DNA from: Euryarchaeota archaeon UBA10
Lineage (GTDB): Archaea; Thermoplasmatota; Poseidoniia; Poseidoniales; Poseidoniaceae
NCBI GenBank assembly: GCA_002498185.1
Contig: DAGO01000019.1
Span: 5,440-28,879 of the forward strand
Length of the DNA stretch: 23,440 nt
Reading direction: 5' to 3'
The stretch's first letter is position 1; each line of letters starts with the position of its first letter. Positions 14,627-23,440 of this stretch are shown one piece after another. The translations under genes and the position numbers were made by a program. The notes under the pieces are model-generated. The model did not search any database, had not been told where the DNA came from, and worked only from the letters and a program-made list of their open reading frames with translations.

Positions 14627-17600
14627 TCAGAAGCGACCAGAGGATCCCTTCTTTGCAGTCTTGAATCCGCCGTACAGTACTAATCCAGTAAGCAGGATGA
14701 TTACGACTACCAACCAATCAGATTCGCCATCCTCTTCCGCCATGTTGGAGAACTTGATGGTGATAATATCTGATGTCTGACTATCTTCGTGCGTAGGAGT
14801 ACCAATCACATCCAGTGTTACCTTCAATCTTGCATCACCAGGAGGCAAGTCAGAATAGTCGAAGTTTGCATAAGCAACACCATTTGCAGGAACAGTAATT
14901 GTTACCTGCTTTTGTGGGTAATCAGTGTCACCAAGCTCATCTGCTTGTAGATAGACAATTACATCCTGTGCAGTCAGGAAACCATCGTTTCTGATTGGGA
15001 TTATGAACTGACCATCTGCGTTAGCCTTTGCATCAGCAGCATTAGGTTCAACTGCGCCTTCAACAATCACTAGTTTAGCAACTGAGATAAGCGCATTTGT
15101 AGATTGAGTCTGGGTTTCAAAGTCACCTTCACTGTCTGCAGTAAATTCAACCGGACATGATTCTTCAGCAGAAGCATCCGCTGGTGCGAATATTGTGAAT
15201 GATTGGCTGCGCTCACTTCCAGCTGCTACAGTAATGTTAGAGATTCCTGGAGTAACTTGCCATCCTTCACAAGACAGGCTGGATTGTACAGATACTGTAT
15301 CGTCACCGTTCCCATCGTTAATAATTCGCAAGGTAATCAATGTCTCATCGCCTACACCAACACCAATTGCTGCTGGAGCATCAACGAATGAGATGTTATA
15401 CTGCTGTGGAACATTGACACGAACACTTACTTCGTTCGGTCCACCATCTGCTGTAAATCGCATGTTGACCGCATGACCATCATCATAGGTCTGTGTTTGG
15501 TTCTGTAGTGGTAGAAGGATTCTTGCATCCACTTCAGTAGTCAACAATTGAGATGGGTCAGAGTTGTTGGCCCCGATTCCCATTGTAACATCCATAACAT
15601 CAGTCCAGTCACCGGTAGAGTTCAGGAATTCAATCGACCAGAACTCAGCATCTTGAGTAACACCAAGTCCGCCAGAAGCAGTGAATTGATCTGAGATTTC
15701 AGTTCCTTCATAGGTCAGGCTCAACTTCAAAGTGATAATCTCGTAACCATTGTCGTCGTCTTCGATAGCTGTCATCTCGCTAAGGTCTTCGCTGTCGAAT
15801 ACAGCGGTTCCTTCATCGATAGAAATTACTTCGACAACTAAGTCAGAGTTGATACGTCGAGTGTATTCCATGATTCTATCTTCAGCAGTGTCTTGAATGA
15901 CATCTACTGACAGTCCTGCATTGTATTCCATAGTCAGGTTCAATTCGTGCTGGACAGTATCAAACTCGCTGTCCAGTACTACGTTACCTGCAGGTAGAAC
16001 CATCTCGAGTTCACCGTTGGCATCGAACGCCATGTTCCACTCTAGTCCGTCACCTAAGTCGAGTTCAACCTCGACTCCTTCAGCGACATCTCCAGCATGG
16101 AATTGTTCGCTTTCGATGGATAGCCATGATGTGGATAGAGCGAGTAGACCGCCCTTCTCCATTACCAAATCAATTGATGCTCCTTCTTGGACGGATGCTT
16201 CCAATAATCCGACTGCGATACCGCCACCGTTTTCATCAGAGTCTGTTCCTTGAACAACTACGATCCAGTCGCCTGGTTGGATACTTGCATCCCAAGACAA
16301 TGTGTCATCAGCGAATGATGTGGATGTGATTGTGACAGGGTCACGTACAATTCCGCTTACTGGGTACAGAGTAACAGTTGCTCCATCCAATCTTGTGCTG
16401 GCACCTAGGATATCTGTGACATTACCTGATACTGAGACCAATCCTGCACTCATCTCAAAGTCACGGCTTTCGTGAGTGTCGTTGACTGCATAGAATGTGT
16501 TGTTTCCATCAGTGTATGTCACTGTATCGAAACCTGTCTTTTCTGCAACTACTGTGTAGTTGTCACGAATCGGTACGAACAACTTCCAAACACCTTCAGA
16601 ATCGGTTGCTACTGTTTGATCAAAGCCACTGTCTGAGGTAATAGAGACATTCACATCAGCGATTCCCTCGCCAGATGAAGGTAGGTCATCTTCATTCAAG
16701 TCCCAGAATATCTTACCACCAATCAAGACCGACTTGTCGATGCTTACGATTCCTGCTTCCCATGAGTTGTTTACCATACTGTCAGCAGAGTTGTAGATTC
16801 CTTCTTCTAAGGTCCAGCTCTCTAGAGTCTCAGTTCGGTTTAGAACCAATGTCCAGTTACCTGGCATTAGGACTTCGCTTATCATTCCAGAATTGTCAGA
16901 CGGGCCAAGGCTGACATTGCCCAGACCGTCCAAACTCACTGCAGTAATTCTAGTTGCAGTGATGTTAGAATTGGTCAGTGATTCCTGCAACTGGATGTTG
17001 ACTGTCATTGCAGTCTTTGTCTTCCAGTTCAGGTTAGTCTTTGCTCCATCAATAACCAAGACATCTCTGAAGATTTCTGTTTCGTTACTGTCAGCTGTGT
17101 ACTCAGCTACCTCAACATACCATTCACCATGAGGAACATATTCTGCGAAGGTTCCATTCTCATCTGTGACTAGAGGATAGAAGTCATCTCCTGCTTCGTT
17201 TCTTAGCCAAACAGTAGAGTTATCCATCGGGAATCCGCTTTCCATTAGCATTGTTCCAGTTACAAGATATTCTGGTACAATCACTACTTCAAGCGGGTCT
17301 CCGGAACCAGCAAGACCGATGTCAATGCTTGGAAGTCCTGTGGAATACAAACGGTATTCGCTTGCATTCTCATCGCGTGGGTCATCTTCGAATAAGTCGA
17401 TAATGTAATTTCCAACAGATAACTCGACTGTTAACTCTCCAGTTGTTCCGTCATACATGTCTTCAGTAACTTGGACATTCATTCCAAATTCATTAACAGC
17501 AGTGATATTGAAAGTTGGAGTAATTGCGGTTCCATTTTCCCAAACTCCATCATCGTTAGAGTCAATGAACACTCTGAGTGTCAGTGATACGTTTGCTGGG

Positions 17601-20600
17601 TTTGCTACTAGAATTACCTGGTCAGTTTGGTTTGAAGCATTGATTGCGACAGGAGCTACATTCATGTCAGAGTTGGAAACTGTAATTGTCCAACTATCAT
17701 CGCTCAGATGCATCAGGAATGTTCCTGCTTCATCTAGTTCATCTCTCCACTCTAATCCGTTAGAATCTGTTGCGATTACTTCAGCACCTGCTGCACCAGA
17801 GATACCATCGCCCCAAGCAACTCCTGAACCGTTAACCGGAGATTCTCTCAACCATACAGCACCTTGGACGATATTTGAATCGACCAAGAATAAGTTTGTA
17901 TCAGTAACTTCAGATGCGTTACTAACCAGCATACCTGCTGTCAATGTGTTACTCGAGGTACCAGCGAAACTGGATGCAGTTACGTGGAACACAAGATTCT
18001 CAGGCATTCTGAAGGCGAACGAACCATTCTGGTCAGAGATAGACTCTAGAACAATCATTCCGGAACGAGCCTCAACCTTGACATTGCTAGCTGCTTCTCT
18101 CATTTCTACAGGAACATCTGAAGGTTCGTTGAATTGAGGGTCAATTAGCAAATCATTCAACCCTGGAATTGCCCATATTGTACCGTTAACCCAAACGCTG
18201 ACAGCGTATGACAAGTTGAGTTCTAAGTCATCAGTTGTGACTTCGACCTCATGCCACAGAACATGGGTGTCGTTTGTCTCATCGGAAATGATCCACTGTC
18301 CCATGTCGACTTCTGCATGAACTACTCCATTCTCATCTGAGATTGCAGTTACAGTGAACTGATTCAAGTCCGTGCTCTCTGTGTTAGTGAAAGTAACGGT
18401 TCTGTTCGCAAGGTCAATGCCTGAACCTCCATCATCTAAGTTAATCACAATGTCTCTCTTTGTTGGTACAGAAATTGCTAGTGTTACATTCTCTGAATCT
18501 AGTCCAACAGTGAAGTTCTCTTCAACCTCATACCAGCCATCATTATCGATATCGACTCTCCACTGGTAGAATCCTGTAGCCATTGGTCCGTAACTGAAGC
18601 TACCATTTTCATCGGTTACAATTGATACTGGCATTACGTCTTCTGCCAAATCATAATCGATTAATTCAATCGTTGCATTTGGCAGTGGCGTTGGGTCTCC
18701 GTTAGTGAAGTAGTCTGCATACAGTGTATCAGCGAAAATCGAACCAGGCATCTTCATTTCCAAATCGGTGACTGGTGCAATCGTGATTTCTACAGGGTCT
18801 GGAAGTAAGACTTCTCTTCCGTTCTCCATTACTGCAATCATGTTGTAAGTTCCCGGCATCAATCCGGTCTTGTAGAATGAACCTGGAGCCACCATTGGTC
18901 CAGAGAAAGTTCCCTCACCGATGAATAGTCCAGTACCGTTTGCTGTTCCAATTCCTTCGTAGAATCCAGTACCTTCGAATGTTTCACCATCAAGGTACTT
19001 TACAACTGAAACTGGACCATCAGCAGTCATTCTTCCGTTGGCGGTTACTGTACCTGCGAAGAGGTATGTATCTACTTCACCGGTTGAACAAGCAATGTGT
19101 GTGGAAGTTACATTTTCGCCATCAACAGTTTCGTTGAATGTTGGAAGAACAAATACGGTTTCGTTTCCTTCTGTTTCTTCATCACACGCCGGAGCATCGT
19201 AATCAATCCAGTTTGCTACAATTGTACCAGCACCTGTGAATGATGCGTTTGCTGTGTATGAGCGACCGTCTAGTACAGTACGTGTGTAATTTCCAGTGAA
19301 TCCGTGGACAATTCCTGTGTTACCTTGTGTGTCGAATGTACCTTCTGATGTGAAGGTAACCTCTCCTGTTCCCTGAATTATTCTGGATTCGCCAGCGTTT
19401 GTTGTGAACGAACCGCTAGTAGTTGTGACTGTGTAGTTAGAGGTCATATCCCAGATGTTTCTCAGAATGAAGTCCATTCCATCAAGTGCATCGCCTTCAA
19501 AGGATTCGTGACCAGTCCAAGTGACTGTTCCAGAAACTCCACTAGATTCAACTTCAATATCGAAGTCAGTGTCGATTGAATCGCCTTCTAATCTGTCAGC
19601 TTGGACACCAGTGATGTTCTGTGTAACCTCACCCATCCAGGACATGTTTGCAACCTTACCCAGTAGGGCTGTGATCAAGTTTGTCTCACGGTCATCGTTT
19701 GTTTCAACAGTTAAATCACCAAGTCCGGATGCGTATTCACCGGTCTTGATTACGTCCTTAGCATCTACATCATCGTAAATACCTGCATATGCAGACACAC
19801 GAATCTTTCCTGCAGGAACTGTGTAAGACCACTCGCCGTTTTCATCAGCATCTGTGTAACCGATTGGGATCCAATATGTGTCATCATCCAAGTCTGTATC
19901 ACCCTCGCCAGAGAATGCATCTCTCTCGATTAAGATTCTAACATTTGGAAGAGGTTGTCCATCATCAGACATTGTGACGGTTCCGCCGACTTCAACACCT
20001 GGATAATACTTCAAAATCTTGACCATTGTATTAGCTTGTCCCAGAGTGTCGAACTCGTTTTCTGCATTGTACCAGTTTGCGATAACAAAGTGGTTCATCA
20101 TTGCACCAGGCAATGGCACTGCATTTGTCATTATTGAGTTCGGAGTTCCTGATTGACCAAAGTGTTGACCAGGTTGCTCGGTTGTTGCAAATCCTAGTGA
20201 GGATGCGCCATAACCGACGTAAGTTCTAGCAAGCATTGTCTCAAAGAATGCTGGTGTGTGGTCGACTCTGATGTCCACAAGACTCAATGGGTCAAAGGTT
20301 GCACCAGATTGTTGATTCAATACGTCCTTGCGCATTTCCTCATCGAATTCTTCACGAGTCATTTCGTCATTGAATTGTCCTCGAGAAGTCATGTAGACTT
20401 CATCCATGAATGTGCCAAAGTCTTGTCCAGAAAGAATAGTTGGTGCTGCGAAAATACCTGTTGGGCTTCCGCCGCTGTATTCGGAACTGTACATTCCTGC
20501 ACGAGGATACAATCTGTGGTCGATTGCGAAGTATCTAATTTCGTGGTCTCTGGTAATCATTTCACCAGGTGCACCTTCGTAATCTTGTACGCTGTATACA

Positions 20601-23434
20601 TCGTTGTTTGAGAGGTCTACGTACAGGGAGTGCAATTCCTCGCTTTCGAGTGAGGATGTTAGCATCTGAGTGATTAATGCAATTCCTGCATTCGCTCTGT
20701 GGATACCTGTGCTTACCGAGTCGTACTCTTCAATCAGGTCAGAGGTGTACCAATAATCTCCAAAGATGTAGTGGGTGTTATTGGTTTCAGTATCAGATGC
20801 AGCACGGATGTTGTTGTTGAATACTGGCTGAGCCTCATCCAAATGAACGAAAGCGTAGTCTCCTACACATTCAGCACCTGAAGGACAAGCGATTGCTTCT
20901 CCATCCTCATAGACCTTGTAGTAGGTCTGTGGGTCTGCTCCAAATACACCATCTTCAATCAAGCGACCTTGTGCCATAACGACATCTCCATTGACTTGAA
21001 TAACCTCGAACGAGCGCTCGATAACTCCATCAGCATCCATATTGGTTTGGATCTTGACGAATTCTGATTTCTGCTCATCTGTCAAGTGGTTTCCTAATGA
21101 GTTCAGGAAAGAGTTTGTGTGTACCCTTTCACCGGTTCTTGCCTCATTGTATGATAGGTCCGCCTCGGATAATCTCCAGATGAACATAGCTGCCAAATCA
21201 TCTTGGCTTCTTGCTAGAAGCATGTTACCAGTTGCAGGAATACCGGACTGGAAGTTATCAGAAACTGACGGATGGTCACCGGTTTCCAATGCTTGGAAAC
21301 CATAATCCCACCATGATACAAATGCTGGACGGTCCGAGTAGGCTTGGTCTGTGTCTTGATTCTTCAGCCAATCATACGCCATGTTCCAACCTCTATCATT
21401 GTAACCAGAACCAAATGAACCTAGATAGAATCGAGAATTCTCATCATACTCGGTATCATCTAGGATAGAGAAACCGAAATCATTCCACCTTAGAATATCT
21501 GGAGCAATGTTGTAGATTGTTTCATCCATCTCTGCTTCATGTCTTGAAGAGGATGGCATTGCAGCATCAATACCGTAACTAGCATGCTGGCTGATTAACA
21601 TCAACAACACAAGTCCAATAGCGCTGAATTGTGGAGTTCTCCAAACTGCCTTACGGGCATTGGTGATTCTCTCACCAGGGGTTCTGATACCCATTCTTCT
21701 CCATGAGCGGGCCATGTTACTTGCACCGCTTGCGCCCCATAGGGTGACAATACCCCAAGCGCCCATTACCGCCATAGCAGGAGCAGCGTTGAACAGGAAT
21801 CTTCCTGCGGACCAAGCCATGTAAGCTGCAACGATAACCCACATTCCTAGAATCAGTTTGGTCTGACTCTTCTTGACAATACCGTCCCACAATGCGATGA
21901 TACCCATGACAATTGCCAGAACGAATACAATCGGTCCGAAGGATGCGAACAACTGTCCACGGCTTGGAGCACTTGCTTCAGCAATTGTTCCGAAGATTTT
22001 GTTCTTCGTGAAGTATCCTGAACCAGTAGTTAGGATTTCCCAAGCATTGGACTGGTCGGTAATTTGCAAGATGTAGAGGACTAAACCAAACACAATTCCA
22101 CCAGTGAATAGCGAACCTAGGACGAGTAGCCAAGGCTTGTCACGGAATCCGGTTGTAATCCATGCAATTGCAACAGTGAACAATGTGATGAATAGTAGCG
22201 GAGTCAATCCTGTTGAATTCAAAACTAGGTTCAACTGTGGGTGTGCGTAGAATGGTAGAACCATGATGAAAATAGTTCCCAACATCATGATGTTCAAGGC
22301 AGATAGGATTGTGCTGTCCTTTCTTCTAAACATGTTCATAGCAACTTGTACGAAGTATGCAAGGAAGATAATTGCAGGACCGTATACGAAACCTTTCCAT
22401 CCAAGTGCGACGATACCGAAACAGACACCTGCTGCAATAGCATTAGCAGAAGCCTTTCTGCGCTGCTTGAGTACTTCAGACAAAGCCTTGATGATTCCAG
22501 AAGGATATGCGTTTGTGTATCGAGATAGACGCTCATCTCCACCAGCCTTTACTGCACGTAGATAGAACATGAATGCAGCAGTTAGGAAGAGTAGCACGTA
22601 TGAGTCGTGGTCAGCCATAGCCCATGTCGACTTTTGGACGTGGGTTGGCATGAATGCGATTAACCAAGCAGCGATTACACCAGCTCCCTTTCCGAAGTTG
22701 TCCTTTGCAATCGCAGCCATAGGGAACACGATTAGCGCACCGAATACTGCAGGTAGAGCAAGCATAGCATACCAAACAGATGCATCAGATGAAATTCCAA
22801 GATTTGTTAGAAGCATTGCAACAAGTGCCATTGACCAAGAGAACAATGGCGGACGAGGGTTGATACCTCCAACTGGGTAGTTTCTGTCAGCATCCCAAAT
22901 CAAGTGTGCATTTTCTGCGATGACATAGTCAACAACACGCTTCATGTACCAAGGGTCAGAACCTCCAGTAAGGTCCCAAGATTCCAATCCTGCTGAGTTC
23001 ATTGAAGGTACAAAGTACCACTGAACTCTGATTGCTAGAGCAACCAGGAAAGCAGTGAATGTCATAATTCCTGCCCAGTGGTTAGACCAGAACACACGGG
23101 CCTGACTTGGCTCATGCAATTCTCTGTTCATCCACCCACCGTAATCTTCGTGGGTTGCGAACCAGTAGATTAGAACTCCAATGAAGAAGGTAATTCCAAA
23201 CCAAATCCAAACAGCCCAACTTCCTTCGAAGCTTTCGTTAGCCCAGTGATTGGATTCATACAGCGAAGAAACGATGTAAAGGACCCACATTGAACCGAAG
23301 AACAGTGCTCGTGTAAACCATCTTTCAGCACACATCCATGCACATGACAATGCAACTACTCCAGTTAGTGCTGCAGGCCAGAATCCAATGTATCCGTGAT
23401 ACCCTTCTTCAGACCAAATTGCTAGAATGTCCAT
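14627..23434 (-). CDS. aglB: Giant AglB/STT3 oligosaccharyltransferase with C-terminal ectodomain
   Basis: AglB transfers a lipid-linked glycan to Asn in N-x-S/T at the outer membrane face. This 2,935-residue protein has all the family's key motifs in order: Asp160 in GGSDPWYMKR (first acidic motif), DHD at 275-277 (second), TIAE at 483-486 (fifth external loop), AGRF near 543-546 and WWDYG at 708-712. The multispanning region covers about residues 14-620 and includes roughly three extra helices before the first acidic motif. The globular domain ends near residue 1150. About 1,785 residues follow: carboxypeptidase-regulatory-like and SdrD B-like beta-sandwiches (one near 2233-2305), a NEW3-like domain (about 2680-2784) and a CARDB-like domain (about 2785-2895). 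A C-terminal helix is at 2907-2923. The frame remains open for the 6 bp to the window edge, so an upstream start is possible. Confidence 0.95.
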   Translation of the reverse strand: MDILAIWSEEGYHGYIGFWPAALTGVVALSCAWMCAERWFTRALFFGSMWVLYIVSSLYESNHWANESFEGSWAVWIWFGITFFIGVLIYWFATHEDYGGWMNRELHEPSQARVFWSNHWAGIMTFTAFLVALAIRVQWYFVPSMNSAGLESWDLTGGSDPWYMKRVVDYVIAENAHLIWDADRNYPVGGINPRPPLFSWSMALVAMLLTNLGISSDASVWYAMLALPAVFGALIVFPMAAIAKDNFGKGAGVIAAWLIAFMPTHVQKSTWAMADHDSYVLLFLTAAFMFYLRAVKAGGDERLSRYTNAYPSGIIKALSEVLKQRRKASANAIAAGVCFGIVALGWKGFVYGPAIIFLAYFVQVAMNMFRRKDSTILSALNIMMLGTIFIMVLPFYAHPQLNLVLNSTGLTPLLFITLFTVAIAWITTGFRDKPWLLVLGSLFTGGIVFGLVLYILQITDQSNAWEILTTGSGYFTKNKIFGTIAEASAPSRGQLFASFGPIVFVLAIVMGIIALWDGIVKKSQTKLILGMWVIVAAYMAWSAGRFLFNAAPAMAVMGAWGIVTLWGASGASNMARSWRRMGIRTPGERITNARKAVWRTPQFSAIGLVLLMLISQHASYGIDAAMPSSSRHEAEMDETIYNIAPDILRWNDFGFSILDDTEYDENSRFYLGSFGSGYNDRGWNMAYDWLKNQDTDQAYSDRPAFVSWWDYGFQALETGDHPSVSDNFQSGIPATGNMLLARSQDDLAAMFIWRLSEADLSYNEARTGERVHTNSFLNSLGNHLTDEQKSEFVKIQTNMDADGVIERSFEVIQVNGDVVMAQGRLIEDGVFGADPQTYYKVYEDGEAIACPSGAECVGDYAFVHLDEAQPVFNNNIRAASDTETNNTHYIFGDYWYTSDLIEEYDSVSTGIHRANAGIALITQMLTSSLESEELHSLYVDLSNNDVYSVQDYEGAPGEMITRDHEIRYFAIDHRLYPRAGMYSSEYSGGSPTGIFAAPTILSGQDFGTFMDEVYMTSRGQFNDEMTREEFDEEMRKDVLNQQSGATFDPLSLVDIRVDHTPAFFETMLARTYVGYGASSLGFATTEQPGQHFGQSGTPNSIMTNAVPLPGAMMNHFVIANWYNAENEFDTLGQANTMVKILKYYPGVEVGGTVTMSDDGQPLPNVRILIERDAFSGEGDTDLDDDTYWIPIGYTDADENGEWSYTVPAGKIRVSAYAGIYDDVDAKDVIKTGEYASGLGDLTVETNDDRETNLITALLGKVANMSWMGEVTQNITGVQADRLEGDSIDTDFDIEVESSGVSGTVTWTGHESFEGDALDGMDFILRNIWDMTSNYTVTTTSGSFTTNAGESRIIQGTGEVTFTSEGTFDTQGNTGIVHGFTGNYTRTVLDGRSYTANASFTGAGTIVANWIDYDAPACDEETEGNETVFVLPTFNETVDGENVTSTHIACSTGEVDTYLFAGTVTANGRMTADGPVSVVKYLDGETFEGTGFYEGIGTANGTGLFIGEGTFSGPMVAPGSFYKTGLMPGTYNMIAVMENGREVLLPDPVEITIAPVTDLEMKMPGSIFADTLYADYFTNGDPTPLPNATIELIDYDLAEDVMPVSIVTDENGSFSYGPMATGFYQWRVDIDNDGWYEVEENFTVGLDSENVTLAISVPTKRDIVINLDDGGSGIDLANRTVTFTNTESTDLNQFTVTAISDENGVVHAEVDMGQWIISDETNDTHVLWHEVEVTTDDLELNLSYAVSVWVNGTIWAIPGLNDLLIDPQFNEPSDVPVEMREAASNVKVEARSGMIVLESISDQNGSFAFRMPENLVFHVTASSFAGTSSNTLTAGMLVSNASEVTDTNLFLVDSNIVQGAVWLRESPVNGSGVAWGDGISGAAGAEVIATDSNGLEWRDELDEAGTFLMHLSDDSWTITVSNSDMNVAPVAINASNQTDQVILVANPANVSLTLRVFIDSNDDGVWENGTAITPTFNITAVNEFGMNVQVTEDMYDGTTGELTVELSVGNYIIDLFEDDPRDENASEYRLYSTGLPSIDIGLAGSGDPLEVVIVPEYLVTGTMLMESGFPMDNSTVWLRNEAGDDFYPLVTDENGTFAEYVPHGEWYVEVAEYTADSNETEIFRDVLVIDGAKTNLNWKTKTAMTVNIQLQESLTNSNITATRITAVSLDGLGNVSLGPSDNSGMISEVLMPGNWTLVLNRTETLESWTLEEGIYNSADSMVNNSWEAGIVSIDKSVLIGGKIFWDLNEDDLPSSGEGIADVNVSITSDSGFDQTVATDSEGVWKLFVPIRDNYTVVAEKTGFDTVTYTDGNNTFYAVNDTHESRDFEMSAGLVSVSGNVTDILGASTRLDGATVTLYPVSGIVRDPVTITSTSFADDTLSWDASIQPGDWIVVVQGTDSDENGGGIAVGLLEASVQEGASIDLVMEKGGLLALSTSWLSIESEQFHAGDVAEGVEVELDLGDGLEWNMAFDANGELEMVLPAGNVVLDSEFDTVQHELNLTMEYNAGLSVDVIQDTAEDRIMEYTRRINSDLVVEVISIDEGTAVFDSEDLSEMTAIEDDDNGYEIITLKLSLTYEGTEISDQFTASGGLGVTQDAEFWSIEFLNSTGDWTDVMDVTMGIGANNSDPSQLLTTEVDARILLPLQNQTQTYDDGHAVNMRFTADGGPNEVSVRVNVPQQYNISFVDAPAAIGVGVGDETLITLRIINDGNGDDTVSVQSSLSCEGWQVTPGISNITVAAGSERSQSFTIFAPADASAEESCPVEFTADSEGDFETQTQSTNALISVAKLVIVEGAVEPNAADAKANADGQFIIPIRNDGFLTAQDVIVYLQADELGDTDYPQKQVTITVPANGVAYANFDYSDLPPGDARLKVTLDVIGTPTHEDSQTSDIITIKFSNMAEEDGESDWLVVVIILLTGLVLYGGFKTAKKGSSGRF

Positions 23435-23440
23435 GTCTCC

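Noticed and set aside
17457..18137. A 226-residue open frame on the plus strand, antisense to aglB
   Set aside because: It lies wholly within the continuous 2,935-codon AglB frame, its translation is low-complexity Ser/Thr-rich, and no ribosome-binding site or family motif was seen. It is a shadow of the coding strand.
1..23440. Antiphage defence system or mobile element
   Set aside because: The STAND NTPase could suggest an Avs/NLR-like defence role, but it carries an N-terminal winged helix and no effector nuclease, protease or membrane-pore domain. No integrase, transposase, tRNA-flanking repeat or composition shift is visible.

Overview
The window looks like a chromosomal segment of a planktonic marine euryarchaeon. 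The best guess is Candidatus Poseidoniales (Marine Group II) or a relative in Thermoplasmatota. The evidence is protein content: an archaeal AglB/STT3 oligosaccharyltransferase, three proteins with archaeal type IV pilin N-termini, and very large Asp-rich, sequon-rich surface proteins. Base composition is moderate and even throughout. No rRNA, tRNA, transposase, integrase or CRISPR array was seen, so the taxonomic call is an inference and no phylogeny was run.

Layout: 1-1640 (minus) is the 5' part of a secreted protein with Asp-rich calcium-binding-type repeats; it runs off the left edge. A 190-bp divergent region follows, with a perfect 8-bp dyad. On the plus strand come a WalJ/YycJ-like metallo-beta-lactamase-fold hydrolase (1831-2649) and an operon of three pilin-like proteins (2707-6259). 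The pilin-like genes are joined by two ATGA stop/start overlaps, each with a GGAGG Shine-Dalgarno. Their last stop codon directly abuts the stop codon of a minus-strand gene (6260-8785) that encodes a winged-helix/STAND NTPase/TPR protein. Upstream of that, on the minus strand, lie a 1,428-residue beta-helix/Ig-like surface protein with one C-terminal membrane anchor (8839-13125), a membrane-anchored subtilisin-like protease (13319-14536) and a giant 2,935-residue AglB (14627-23434).

Theme: nearly everything here concerns the cell envelope. AglB would N-glycosylate exported proteins, and the neighbouring surface proteins carry many N-x-S/T sequons. The S8 protease has its catalytic domain outside the membrane. 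The pilin-like operon and the beta-helix protein are candidate surface structures or substrates. The STAND protein is a plausible signal-responsive regulator. A functional link among them is inferred from position only.

The most unusual item is the AglB. It appears to have about three extra N-terminal membrane helices, and about 1,785 residues of beta-sandwich-type ectodomain follow the normal end of the enzyme, closed by a second, C-terminal membrane anchor. Other unusual points are the very large pilin-like ectodomains (346 and 682 residues), a four-copy AATATCA array upstream of the beta-helix gene, and the zero-gap convergent junction at 6259/6260.
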